Positions 23,343 to 30,279 of a stretch of 35,852 bases of DNA are shown piece by piece; the first letter of the stretch is position 1; every line of letters starts with the position of its first letter. Source of the DNA: Spirochaetota bacterium (GTDB lineage Bacteria; Spirochaetota; UBA4802; UBA5368). The notes below the pieces were generated by a model that saw nothing but the letters and a program-made list of their open reading frames with translations, was not told the origin of the DNA and made no database searches. Made by a program: the position numbers and the translations under genes. The stretch covers positions 1 to 35,852 of the forward strand of contig JALOTJ010000020.1 in assembly GCA_025457965.1 (NCBI GenBank), read 5' to 3'.

Positions 23343-25109
23343 ATGAATCGCAAACACTATCTTTCACGGCACGGAAAATATGTCGATTACCGCATTGCCC
23401 TCCTCGGCTGCCGGGACCTCCGGGACGACGAGGAACGCTCGTCTCCATGCGGGATGCTGTCCTACCTCATGGACCATGCTCCGCTGCCCGCCGAGCTTCC
23501 GGGTGAAAGCCGCCGGGCGCTCGAGGACCTGAAGGACCTTCTGCACCGGTGGGACCTCCTGCGTGATGGAGACCTTCTCGGCTATGTCCACCAGGAACTC
23601 CAGGCCAGGCAAACGCGCAAGAGGCACGGCCGCTATTTCACCCCCCGCGATATCGTCGACTATATCGTTTCACGCGCGCTCACTCCGGTGCCCCGCGGGG
23701 CACCGCCGATTATTCTCGATCCGGCATGCGGATCGGGCCAGTTCCTCATCGCCGCCTATGCCTTCCTCTCAGACTCCGGCGACCGGCGGCGCGGCACACG
23801 CAGGAATGCGGAGGATCTCATACGTAACCGTCTACACGGCATCGACATCGACCCGGTCGCCGCATCGATATGCAGGTGGAACCTTTCCAGGGTTTCCGGC
23901 ATCGAAGAGGGTGAAATCAAAAACATTGACAATTATAATTATTTGTTTAATAATCTGCGCGCCGGCGAGACCTCCGGTTTTACGGCCGTCCTCGGCAACC
24001 CGCCATGGGGGTCGCGCCTTTCGGCGGACGAGCGGCGCGCCGCCCGCGAGCAGTATTCCTCCGCGGTATCCGGGGTCAATACCTTCACGCTCTTCATCGA
24101 GCGCACGCGCGAACTCCTCGCCCCCGGGGGGACAATGGCCTTTCTCCTTCCCGAGGCCTACCTGAACATTGGCGCCCACAGCGTTTCACGACGGCAGGTG
24201 CTCGAACACATGCGCATTCTCGACATCGCGGCCTGGGGTGAACGCTTCAGGGGCGTGTTCGCACCATCCGTATCGTTCATCGCCGCCCGCGAGGAGTCGC
24301 CCGTTGCGCGATCACGCCATATCGTCAGGATATCCGCGCCATCGGAAAACGGCTCCGCAACGGCCACGCTGATACCTCAGGCGCATTATGACTCTACGCC
24401 CCAGAACATCTTCAACATCCATTATTCGCGCCGGGCGGTCGAGCTCATCTCGCGCATTGAGGATGGGGAATGCTTTCATCTCAGGGGAACGGCCCGTTTT
24501 TTCCTCGGCGTGGTAACCGGCGATAACCCGCATCACCTCAGGGACGCGCGCTCGCACGAGGCGCCCGACCCGATCATAATCGGCCGCGATCTTTCACAGT
24601 ACAGGATTGATTATAGCGGCCATCATTTCAGGTTCGACCCCGGCACCCTCCAGCAGGTGGCGCCGCGCGAACTCTATCTTACGCCGAACAAGCTCCTCTA
24701 TAAATTCATCGGCAGGCGTCTGGTCTTTGCGCTCGACACCGAGGGGCGCTATTCGCTCAACAACGTCAATGCGCTCATTCCCGGAGATTCGAAGCTCGAA
24801 CCGGAATGCCTGCTGGCCCTTCTCAACTCGCGCCTCATGCAGTATTACTATGAAAAGAACTTCTTTACGGTGAAGGTACTGAGGGGAAACCTCGAACGGC
24901 TGCCGCTTCGGGCCGCCGATGGTGGAACACGGCGAAAGATCCGTTCGCTCGTGAGGCGCGTCATGGAGTCCCCAGATTCGGGAGCGGGGATGCGAAGCAG
25001 GGAAACGATCGAGGATATTGTTTTCAGCATCTACGGCATTGGCGACGCGGAGGCCGCGCACATCAGCGAGGCCGTACTCTCCCCCGCACCGGCCCTTTCT
25101 CTGCAGTGA
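23343..25109 (+). CDS. Type II-like adenine-specific DNA methyltransferase (N6-mA), no visible nuclease
   Basis: A 588-aa gamma-class N6-adenine DNA methyltransferase of the Eco57I/TaqI type. Residues about 85-110 hold motif X (KRHGRYFTP), then motif I DPACGSGQFL (126-135) for S-adenosylmethionine binding, HGIDIDPVAASI, and catalytic motif IV NPPWG (219-223). Residues about 350-545 resemble a TaqI-type C-terminal target-recognition domain, with DNPHHLRDARS and LYLTPNKLLYKFIGRRLVFAL. The N-terminal 85 residues show no PD-(D/E)xK pattern, so I cannot find a nuclease. It may be a solitary methyltransferase or the modification half of a split system, but no adjacent restriction gene is evident. 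Its 3' end overlaps a convergent gene by 47 nt. Confidence 0.88.
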   Translation: MNRKHYLSRHGKYVDYRIALLGCRDLRDDEERSSPCGMLSYLMDHAPLPAELPGESRRALEDLKDLLHRWDLLRDGDLLGYVHQELQARQTRKRHGRYFTPRDIVDYIVSRALTPVPRGAPPIILDPACGSGQFLIAAYAFLSDSGDRRRGTRRNAEDLIRNRLHGIDIDPVAASICRWNLSRVSGIEEGEIKNIDNYNYLFNNLRAGETSGFTAVLGNPPWGSRLSADERRAAREQYSSAVSGVNTFTLFIERTRELLAPGGTMAFLLPEAYLNIGAHSVSRRQVLEHMRILDIAAWGERFRGVFAPSVSFIAAREESPVARSRHIVRISAPSENGSATATLIPQAHYDSTPQNIFNIHYSRRAVELISRIEDGECFHLRGTARFFLGVVTGDNPHHLRDARSHEAPDPIIIGRDLSQYRIDYSGHHFRFDPGTLQQVAPRELYLTPNKLLYKFIGRRLVFALDTEGRYSLNNVNALIPGDSKLEPECLLALLNSRLMQYYYEKNFFTVKVLRGNLERLPLRAADGGTRRKIRSLVRRVMESPDSGAGMRSRETIEDIVFSIYGIGDAEAAHISEAVLSPAPALSLQ

Positions 25110-25632
25110 ATACCACCACAAGGTCGATGGAATCGTCATCCCCGTCGTCAGCGACGGCGATGCCGAGGTTCCGGTAGACGTACATGACGTTTTTACGCCT
25201 GGCCAGGCGCTCAAGTCCCTCGTTTCCATAATTAAAGATAAACGATTCGGCCCCCGCGGCGATGCGCACCGCGTCCGTCGTAAAGCGCGCCCGATCATAC
25301 CCGGCTATGGCGACCACCTCGTCATTGAGCAGGAATACCGCGAAGCGCCCGTACGCGTAATGATAGACGCGGTCAAAACGAATGGCCGGGCCCGAAGTCT
25401 GCCCGAACACCTCCCGGAAGAGGTCTTTCTCCCCCCCGGGCATCGCGACACGATCCGCCCGGCCCCGGTCGCGCATGAGCGAATTCGCCTTCTCTCCCAG
25501 CACCACCCCTTCCGAACCCAGACCGGGAGCCACCAGCGACGTATCGTTCTTTAAACGCAGCCTGAGCTCGTCAGTAGAGAAGAGGCCGCCAGCGATAAAG
25601 AGCATGGAACCCAGCACGATGGCATGATTCAT
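25063..25632 (-). CDS. Exported protein of unknown function downstream of rsmG
   Basis: A 189-aa protein from the ATG at 25632, which gives a signal peptide (NHAIVLGSMLFIAGGLFS). An upstream ATG at 25653 is less convincing. I do not recognise the family. The middle (GQTSGPAIRFDRVYHYAYGRFAVFLLNDEVVAIAGYDRARFTTDAVRIAAG) looks like beta strands, as in small lipocalin- or NTF2-like folds, but this is only impression. The tail, DDGDDDSIDLVVVFTAEKG, is acidic. Gene order matters: it follows rsmG on the same strand, the place where parA often follows in other genomes, but this protein has no P-loop and is not ParA. Its end overlaps the convergent methyltransferase by 47 nt. Confidence 0.7.
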   Translation of the reverse strand: MNHAIVLGSMLFIAGGLFSTDELRLRLKNDTSLVAPGLGSEGVVLGEKANSLMRDRGRADRVAMPGGEKDLFREVFGQTSGPAIRFDRVYHYAYGRFAVFLLNDEVVAIAGYDRARFTTDAVRIAAGAESFIFNYGNEGLERLARRKNVMYVYRNLGIAVADDGDDDSIDLVVVFTAEKGPVRGRVRPR

Positions 25633-25698
25633 CAGCACCCGTTCCCCCGGCATGGCGGCGCCGCTTGCCGAATGCGGTGCGTCTCCATCCTTAATTCA

Positions 25699-26427
25699 TT
25701 ATGTCTCATGGTCCTCTTTCCCGCCAACGCGCTCTGCCGCGCGCCTGATGGCGGGGTACCGGCGCGGGTAGGCATCCGGCGTTTCTCGAAGCTTTTTGAT
25801 CATGATGCCGGTCATATCGGTACGGTCGGCGTCAACACTTCCTCCCAGCGCCATGGCATGGTCGACGATTTCCCGAACCAGGTCGGCCCCCTGAAGTTTT
25901 GAATAGATATACAGATACCCCCCCGTCTTCAGAAGCGGTAGCGCCATCTCGATCACCACGTAGACGGGCCCGAAAGCGCGGCTGAACACCACGTCGAATG
26001 CCCCCCTCCACTGTGGCCGACGGGCGAGCTCTTCGATACGCCCGCAGACCACCGACAGCCCGGGGACCGGCAGTTCCTTCAGCGCGTACTCCAGGAATTC
26101 CGCCCGCTTCGCCTGCGCCTCCATCAGCACACCCGTAATCCCGGGGAGTGCGATCGCGAGCGGGATGCCCGGCACTCCGGCGCCCGAACCAATGTCCGCG
26201 AAGCGCGTTCCACGTGGAACATCGAGGCGGCCGAGGGGCTCAAGGCTAGCTATCACCAGCGTCTCCAGCGCCTCCATCGCGGTCGAACAACCCGTAAGAT
26301 TGTGCCGCATATTCGCTTCGACCACAAGGCCCGCGTAGCGGACGAGGAGGCCCGCCGCGCCTTCAGGGAGCATCCTCCCGTTTATCTCCTCCCATTCGCG
26401 AAGGGCCTCGCGTTCCACGTGGAACAT
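25699..26427 (-). CDS. rsmG: 16S rRNA (guanine527-N7)-methyltransferase RsmG
   Basis: A 242-aa cytoplasmic methyltransferase that modifies G527 of 16S rRNA. Landmarks are NMRHNLTGCS, RFADIGSGAGVPGIPLAIALP (the SAM-binding loop), VLMEAQAKRAEFLEYALKEL and the VFSRAFGPVYVVIEMALPLLKTGG segment. Start choice: ATG at 26427 follows GGAGGGGG and gives the normal length, while ATG at 26499 overlaps the mnmG stop and adds a Gly/Ala-rich tail with no likely function. The start codon at 26427 sits inside a parS palindrome, and a second parS lies within the gene. mnmG is immediately upstream, the classical gidA-gidB order found near many replication origins. Confidence 0.9.
   Translation of the reverse strand: MFHVEREALREWEEINGRMLPEGAAGLLVRYAGLVVEANMRHNLTGCSTAMEALETLVIASLEPLGRLDVPRGTRFADIGSGAGVPGIPLAIALPGITGVLMEAQAKRAEFLEYALKELPVPGLSVVCGRIEELARRPQWRGAFDVVFSRAFGPVYVVIEMALPLLKTGGYLYIYSKLQGADLVREIVDHAMALGGSVDADRTDMTGIMIKKLRETPDAYPRRYPAIRRAAERVGGKEDHET
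26206..26221. other. parS site (ParB binding) inside rsmG
   Basis: The 14-bp core GTTCCACGTGGAAC (26207-26220) is a perfect palindrome and matches the widely conserved parS consensus TGTTNCACGTGNAACA. It encodes Val-Pro-Arg-Gly within RsmG. A second identical copy lies 205 bp away. Confidence 0.85.
26411..26426. other. parS site (ParB binding) at the rsmG start codon
   Basis: GTTCCACGTGGAAC (26412-26425), identical to the site at 26207-26220 including one flanking base on each side. On the minus strand it overlaps the ATG of rsmG and encodes Phe-His-Val-Glu, a different reading frame from the other copy. This argues that the DNA word, not the protein, is conserved. Confidence 0.85.
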
Positions 26428-26491
26428 TCCGCCCCCTCCACCCGACGGCCCCGCACCCCGCGCACAAGCGGCGGCCCTGTCCTGCTTGCGT

Positions 26492-28390
26492 TCAGTCATC
26501 GCCGTTCCCCGCGCCTGCTCTGCGTGCGGCACGCGCCATCGACTCGATGCGCACCATCACGAGCGATATGTCCGACGGGTCCACTCCGGAGATTCTCGTC
26601 GCCTGCCCTATCGTCTCCGGTCGTATCCGCTTGAGCTTCTCGCGCGCCTCGTTCTTCAGTCCCGCAACCGCGGTATAATCGAACGACTCCGGAATACGGT
26701 GCGACTCCATGCGTTCCATTTTCCGTGTCCTTTCGCGGTCTCTTTCGATATACCCTTCGTATTTAATCTCCATCTCGGCGATGGCGGCCCTGTCCGCGTC
26801 GATCTCCTCTCCAAGCGCGTGGAGCACGTCCCAAATCCGGATTTCGGGACGCTTGAGAAGCTGTCCGGCGTTCATTTTCACCGGCACCGTCCCCTCTCCC
26901 TGTCGGGATCCGGCGAGCTTTTCCTTCAGCGCCCCTTCCACGACGACAAGCCTCGATGACAGGTCCCGCACCAGGTCGTCCGCTCTTCGGTACTTCAGCT
27001 CCATTCGCTCGTAACGCTCACGGCTTAGCAGGCCGTTTTCGAGGCCATACCCCATCAGGCGACGGTCCGCGTTGTCCTGTCTGAGAATTAGCCTGTGCTC
27101 CGCACGCGAGGTGAACATTCTGTACGGCTCGTCAGCACCCTTTGTTATAAGATCGTCAATCAGCACGCCGAGATAGGCCTCATAGCGCTTCAGGACGAAC
27201 GGCTTCATTGCCCGTATCTTTCGCACTGCGTTTATCGCGGCGACGAGCCCCTGCCCGGCCGCCTCCTCGTAGCCCGACGTGCCGTTTATCTGTCCGGCGT
27301 GGTACAGCCCGGCGATGCGCCTGGTCTCAAGCGTGCTTTTCAGTTCTCCCGGCGGAACGAAGTCGTACTCCACCGCGTATGCCGGGCGCATCACCCGCAC
27401 ATTCTCCAGTCCCGGCAGCGTTCGGATCATCTCCAGCTGTACATCCTCCGGAAGAGAACTCGAGAAACCGTTTATATAGATTTCCTTCGTTGAGATTCCC
27501 TCGGGCTCGAGAAACAGCTGATGCCCGGGCTTGCCCGCGAAACGGACGACCTTGTCCTCAATCGAGGGGCAGTATCGTGGCCCTATGCCCCTGATGCGCC
27601 CTCCATAGAGCGGCGAGCGGTGCAGGTTCTCGCGGATGATTCGATGCGTCTCCCCGGTTGTACCGGTGATCCAGCACGGTACCTGTTTACGATCGATCGA
27701 TTCGGTGTCGAACGAAAACGGTGACGGTACCTCGTCTGGGTACTGTATGATGCATTTTGAGAAATCGATTGAATCGGCGTTTACGCGCGGCGGCGTTCCC
27801 GTCTTGAGCCGGTGCACCGGGAAACCCAGTTCGCGCAGTGAATCCGAAAGCTCTTCTGATGAGAAGTCGGCTAGCCTTCCGCTTCTCTCATTGTATTCCC
27901 CGATATGAATGAGACCCTTCAGGAAAGTACCCGTGCAGATGATGACCGCCTTCGCATGGTGCTCCTGCCCCCGCACGGTCACAACACCGCGCACGCGGCC
28001 GTTCTCCGCCAGTATCCTCGCGGCGATGTCCTGTATCAGCGAGATGTTGGTCTCGGCCTCGATTACCGATTTCATCCTGAACTGGTACGCCTTTTTATCG
28101 GCCTGGGCCCTGGGAGCCCATACCGCGGGGCCCTTGCTCCTGTTGAGCATTTTGTAATGGATCCCGGTCTCGTCGATTGCCCTGGCCATCTCTCCGCCGA
28201 GCGCATCGATCTCCCGCACCAGATGCCCCTTGGCAAGCCCGCCGATCGCCGGGTTACAGCTCATCTGACAGATGGTATCCAGGTTGCCCGTAAGCAGCAG
28301 CGTCGAACATCCCATGCGTGCCGAGGCGAGCGCGGCTTCAGCGCCCGCGTGTCCCGCCCCCACAACTATTATGTCGAACGTACGTATCAT
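26492..28390 (-). CDS. mnmG: tRNA uridine-5-carboxymethylaminomethyl modification enzyme MnmG (GidA)
   Basis: A 632-aa FAD-dependent enzyme that works with MnmE to modify the wobble uridine (U34) of certain tRNAs. It begins with the FAD-binding Rossmann loop [43 protein letters not shown] is the family signature. [29 protein letters not shown] and [23 protein letters not shown] also match. The last 150 residues form the usual helical MnmE/tRNA-binding domain. The ATG follows a GGAG site. rsmG begins about 64 nt after its stop, or overlaps it if the earlier start is used. Confidence 0.97.
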   Translation of the reverse strand: MIRTFDIIVVGAGHAGAEAALASARMGCSTLLLTGNLDTICQMSCNPAIGGLAKGHLVREIDALGGEMARAIDETGIHYKMLNRSKGPAVWAPRAQADKKAYQFRMKSVIEAETNISLIQDIAARILAENGRVRGVVTVRGQEHHAKAVIICTGTFLKGLIHIGEYNERSGRLADFSSEELSDSLRELGFPVHRLKTGTPPRVNADSIDFSKCIIQYPDEVPSPFSFDTESIDRKQVPCWITGTTGETHRIIRENLHRSPLYGGRIRGIGPRYCPSIEDKVVRFAGKPGHQLFLEPEGISTKEIYINGFSSSLPEDVQLEMIRTLPGLENVRVMRPAYAVEYDFVPPGELKSTLETRRIAGLYHAGQINGTSGYEEAAGQGLVAAINAVRKIRAMKPFVLKRYEAYLGVLIDDLITKGADEPYRMFTSRAEHRLILRQDNADRRLMGYGLENGLLSRERYERMELKYRRADDLVRDLSSRLVVVEGALKEKLAGSRQGEGTVPVKMNAGQLLKRPEIRIWDVLHALGEEIDADRAAIAEMEIKYEGYIERDRERTRKMERMESHRIPESFDYTAVAGLKNEAREKLKRIRPETIGQATRISGVDPSDISLVMVRIESMARAARRAGAGNGDD

Positions 28391-28754
28391 CTTTCTCCAC
28401 GTTTAACCGAACTGGAAGTTTGCCTCGTTTACCGGGCTCATCAACCTATACGGTCCAGTATTTTGTTTCTCTTGAGATTCCACCGTGACCGGCCTCATCG
28501 ATTTTAGCGATTCGGCGTTCCTCGCGAACGAACATCAATTTCTTTTTCTAATGAGACATAATATTTTTCTTTGATTTTCCAGCGGGACGATTCACCATCG
28601 CCTTATTGCAACTAGTATACAACATTTTTACGATTGGAATAATTTTTTAGTATCGTTCGTCCTTAAACGGTCTTATATTACACTAGGCCGGATCACAACA
28701 TTAAAAGAACGGGAGCGCACTATTTATATACAGCCCCCGGCACACGTACACCAT
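28391..28754. promoter_or_regulatory. AT-rich divergent intergenic region between mnmG and macrodomain gene
   Basis: This 364-nt gap is richer in A+T than its surroundings, mostly at about 28530-28690. It must carry the mnmG promoter; a minus-strand TATACT at 28619-28614 is a possible -10 element, with no good -35 partner. Replication origins often lie next to mnmG, and two parS sites are close by, but I find no sequence close to the DnaA box TTATCCACA here, so an origin claim is not supported by sight alone. No open reading frame of note. Confidence 0.35.
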
Positions 28755-28778
28755 TTGTTTTTCACGAGGGGACAGGCC

Positions 28779-29351
28779 GTGAATCCGTATTCATCCGAAC
28801 TGCTCGATCGGCTTTTCGTCCGCCAGGGCGACATCACCCATGAGCGAGTCGACGCGATAGTAAACGCCGCCAACCCTTCATTACTCGGAGGAGGGGGCGT
28901 CGACGGGGCGATACATCGTGCCGCGGGGCCCGGGCTTCTCGAGGAATGCCGGCGCATCGGCGGCTGTCGCCATGGCGAGGCGAGAATCACCGGGGCCTAC
29001 AGTCTTCCGGCGCGACACGTCATTCACACCCCCGGCCCCGTCTATAAAGACGGCGCATCGGGAGAGCGGGAGACTCTTCGCTCTTCCTACCGGAACTCGA
29101 TGGACCTGGTGAAGCGGCACGGCCTGCGCTCCGTGGCCTTCCCCGCCATTTCGACGGGCGTGTATGGCTACCCTGCCACGGAGGCATGCGAGGTGGCCGT
29201 GCATGCAGTGCTGGATTTCATGGCGGAAGACGGCTATGCGGTTGATGTTTATTTTATTTTATTTGATACTATCAATTTTTCTATATACTCAAAATATTTA
29301 GAGGCACTACGGAAACAGGCTGGCGCCCCAGCTGACGGCGGGGAACGATAG
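28779..29351 (+). CDS. Macrodomain protein (ADP-ribose related, YmdB-like)
   Basis: A 190-aa macrodomain protein, probably a hydrolase of O-acetyl-ADP-ribose or of ADP-ribose on proteins. The landmarks are VRQGDITHERVDAIVNAANPSLLGGGGVDGAIHRAAG, of which NAAN and the GGGGVDGAIH loop form the ADP-ribose pocket, and FPAISTGVYGYP near the C-terminus. The chosen GTG start follows GAGGGG by 7 nt. The open frame begins 24 nt earlier at a TTG with no site. The C-terminal 60 residues (FILFDTINFSIYSKYLEAL) are typical. It stands alone before pyrF (68 nt gap). No ADP-ribosyltransferase is adjacent, so its partner is unknown. Confidence 0.9.
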   Translation: MNPYSSELLDRLFVRQGDITHERVDAIVNAANPSLLGGGGVDGAIHRAAGPGLLEECRRIGGCRHGEARITGAYSLPARHVIHTPGPVYKDGASGERETLRSSYRNSMDLVKRHGLRSVAFPAISTGVYGYPATEACEVAVHAVLDFMAEDGYAVDVYFILFDTINFSIYSKYLEALRKQAGAPADGGER

Positions 29352-29419
29352 GGCACGCCCCATGCTTGACGCGTATTTACCGGGATAGTTTAAGCAATAA
29401 CTTTCACAAGGGATCATAT

Positions 29420-30268
29420 ATGGATTACTGCTCGTTGCTCAGGTCGTCTTCGAGGAAGTTCAACTCCATCGTCTGCCTGGGGCTCGATCCGGTGCTGGGG
29501 AATATACCCGTCGAAAAGGGAAGCCCGGGCGACCGCATCCTTTCTTTTTATGAAACGATGCTCAACACGATGGCGCGCAGAAACATCCTTCCTGCGGCCG
29601 TTAAACCCAATTACGCGTTTTACGCCCAGTACGGTCTTGACGGCATCGGAACCCTTGCCGCCGTCATCGACGCCTGCAGGGGGCTCGGCCTTCCCGTCAT
29701 ACTCGATGTCAAGCGCGGTGACATAGGCTCCACCGCCGAGGCGTACAGCCGCGAGGCCTATGATTTTTTTAATGCCGACGCGGTGACGCTGTCTCCCTAC
29801 CTCGGCCTCGACTCGATCGAGCCGTTCTTTACGAACTACCCCGGCAAGGGAGCGTATATCCTCAACAAGACTTCAAATAAAAGCTCCGGGGAGCTTCAGG
29901 ACGTCATCGTCGACGGAGAACCTCTCTACCTTCGCGTTTCGAAAAAAATCGTTGAGTGGCACCGTCCCGGAATGGGCGCGGTGGTAGGGGCCACCTACCC
30001 CGAAGAGCTCGTAGCCATCGGCGGGATATTTATTGATTCCGGGCTTGAGATTCCGCTTCTGATACCGGGTATTGGCTCTCAGGGTGGGAGCGTCGAGTCC
30101 GTCTGCTCCGCTCTCAGGCTCCATCCTGACGCTTCCATACACCGAATCAACTCTTCGAGCGCCATCAACTACGCGTACCGTCAGAGGCCCGACCTCCGAT
30201 TCGATGACGCGGCGGCGGCCGCTCTTGCCGTCCTGAACGACGAAATCAACTCATTTCTTAACGTGTAG
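29420..30268 (+). CDS. pyrF: Orotidine 5'-phosphate decarboxylase, type 2
   Basis: A 282-aa enzyme that converts OMP to UMP, the last step of pyrimidine synthesis. The catalytic Lys/Asp segment is DVKRGDIGSTAEAYSREAY, which belongs to the longer type 2 (TIGR02127-like) group rather than the E. coli-type. MDYCSLLRSSSRKFNSIVCLGLDP gives the N-terminal substrate motif and LIPGIGSQGGSVESV the phosphate-binding loop. The ATG at 29420 follows AAGGGA; the earlier ATG-less extension from 29366 is not supported. The next gene starts 11 nt after the stop. Confidence 0.95.
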   Translation: MDYCSLLRSSSRKFNSIVCLGLDPVLGNIPVEKGSPGDRILSFYETMLNTMARRNILPAAVKPNYAFYAQYGLDGIGTLAAVIDACRGLGLPVILDVKRGDIGSTAEAYSREAYDFFNADAVTLSPYLGLDSIEPFFTNYPGKGAYILNKTSNKSSGELQDVIVDGEPLYLRVSKKIVEWHRPGMGAVVGATYPEELVAIGGIFIDSGLEIPLLIPGIGSQGGSVESVCSALRLHPDASIHRINSSSAINYAYRQRPDLRFDDAAAAALAVLNDEINSFLNV

Positions 30269-30279
30269 CGAGGCCTCGG

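Noticed and set aside
28394-28407. Third parS-like word just before the mnmG start
   Set aside because: It matches the 14-bp core at only 10 of 14 positions and is not palindromic, so it may be chance.
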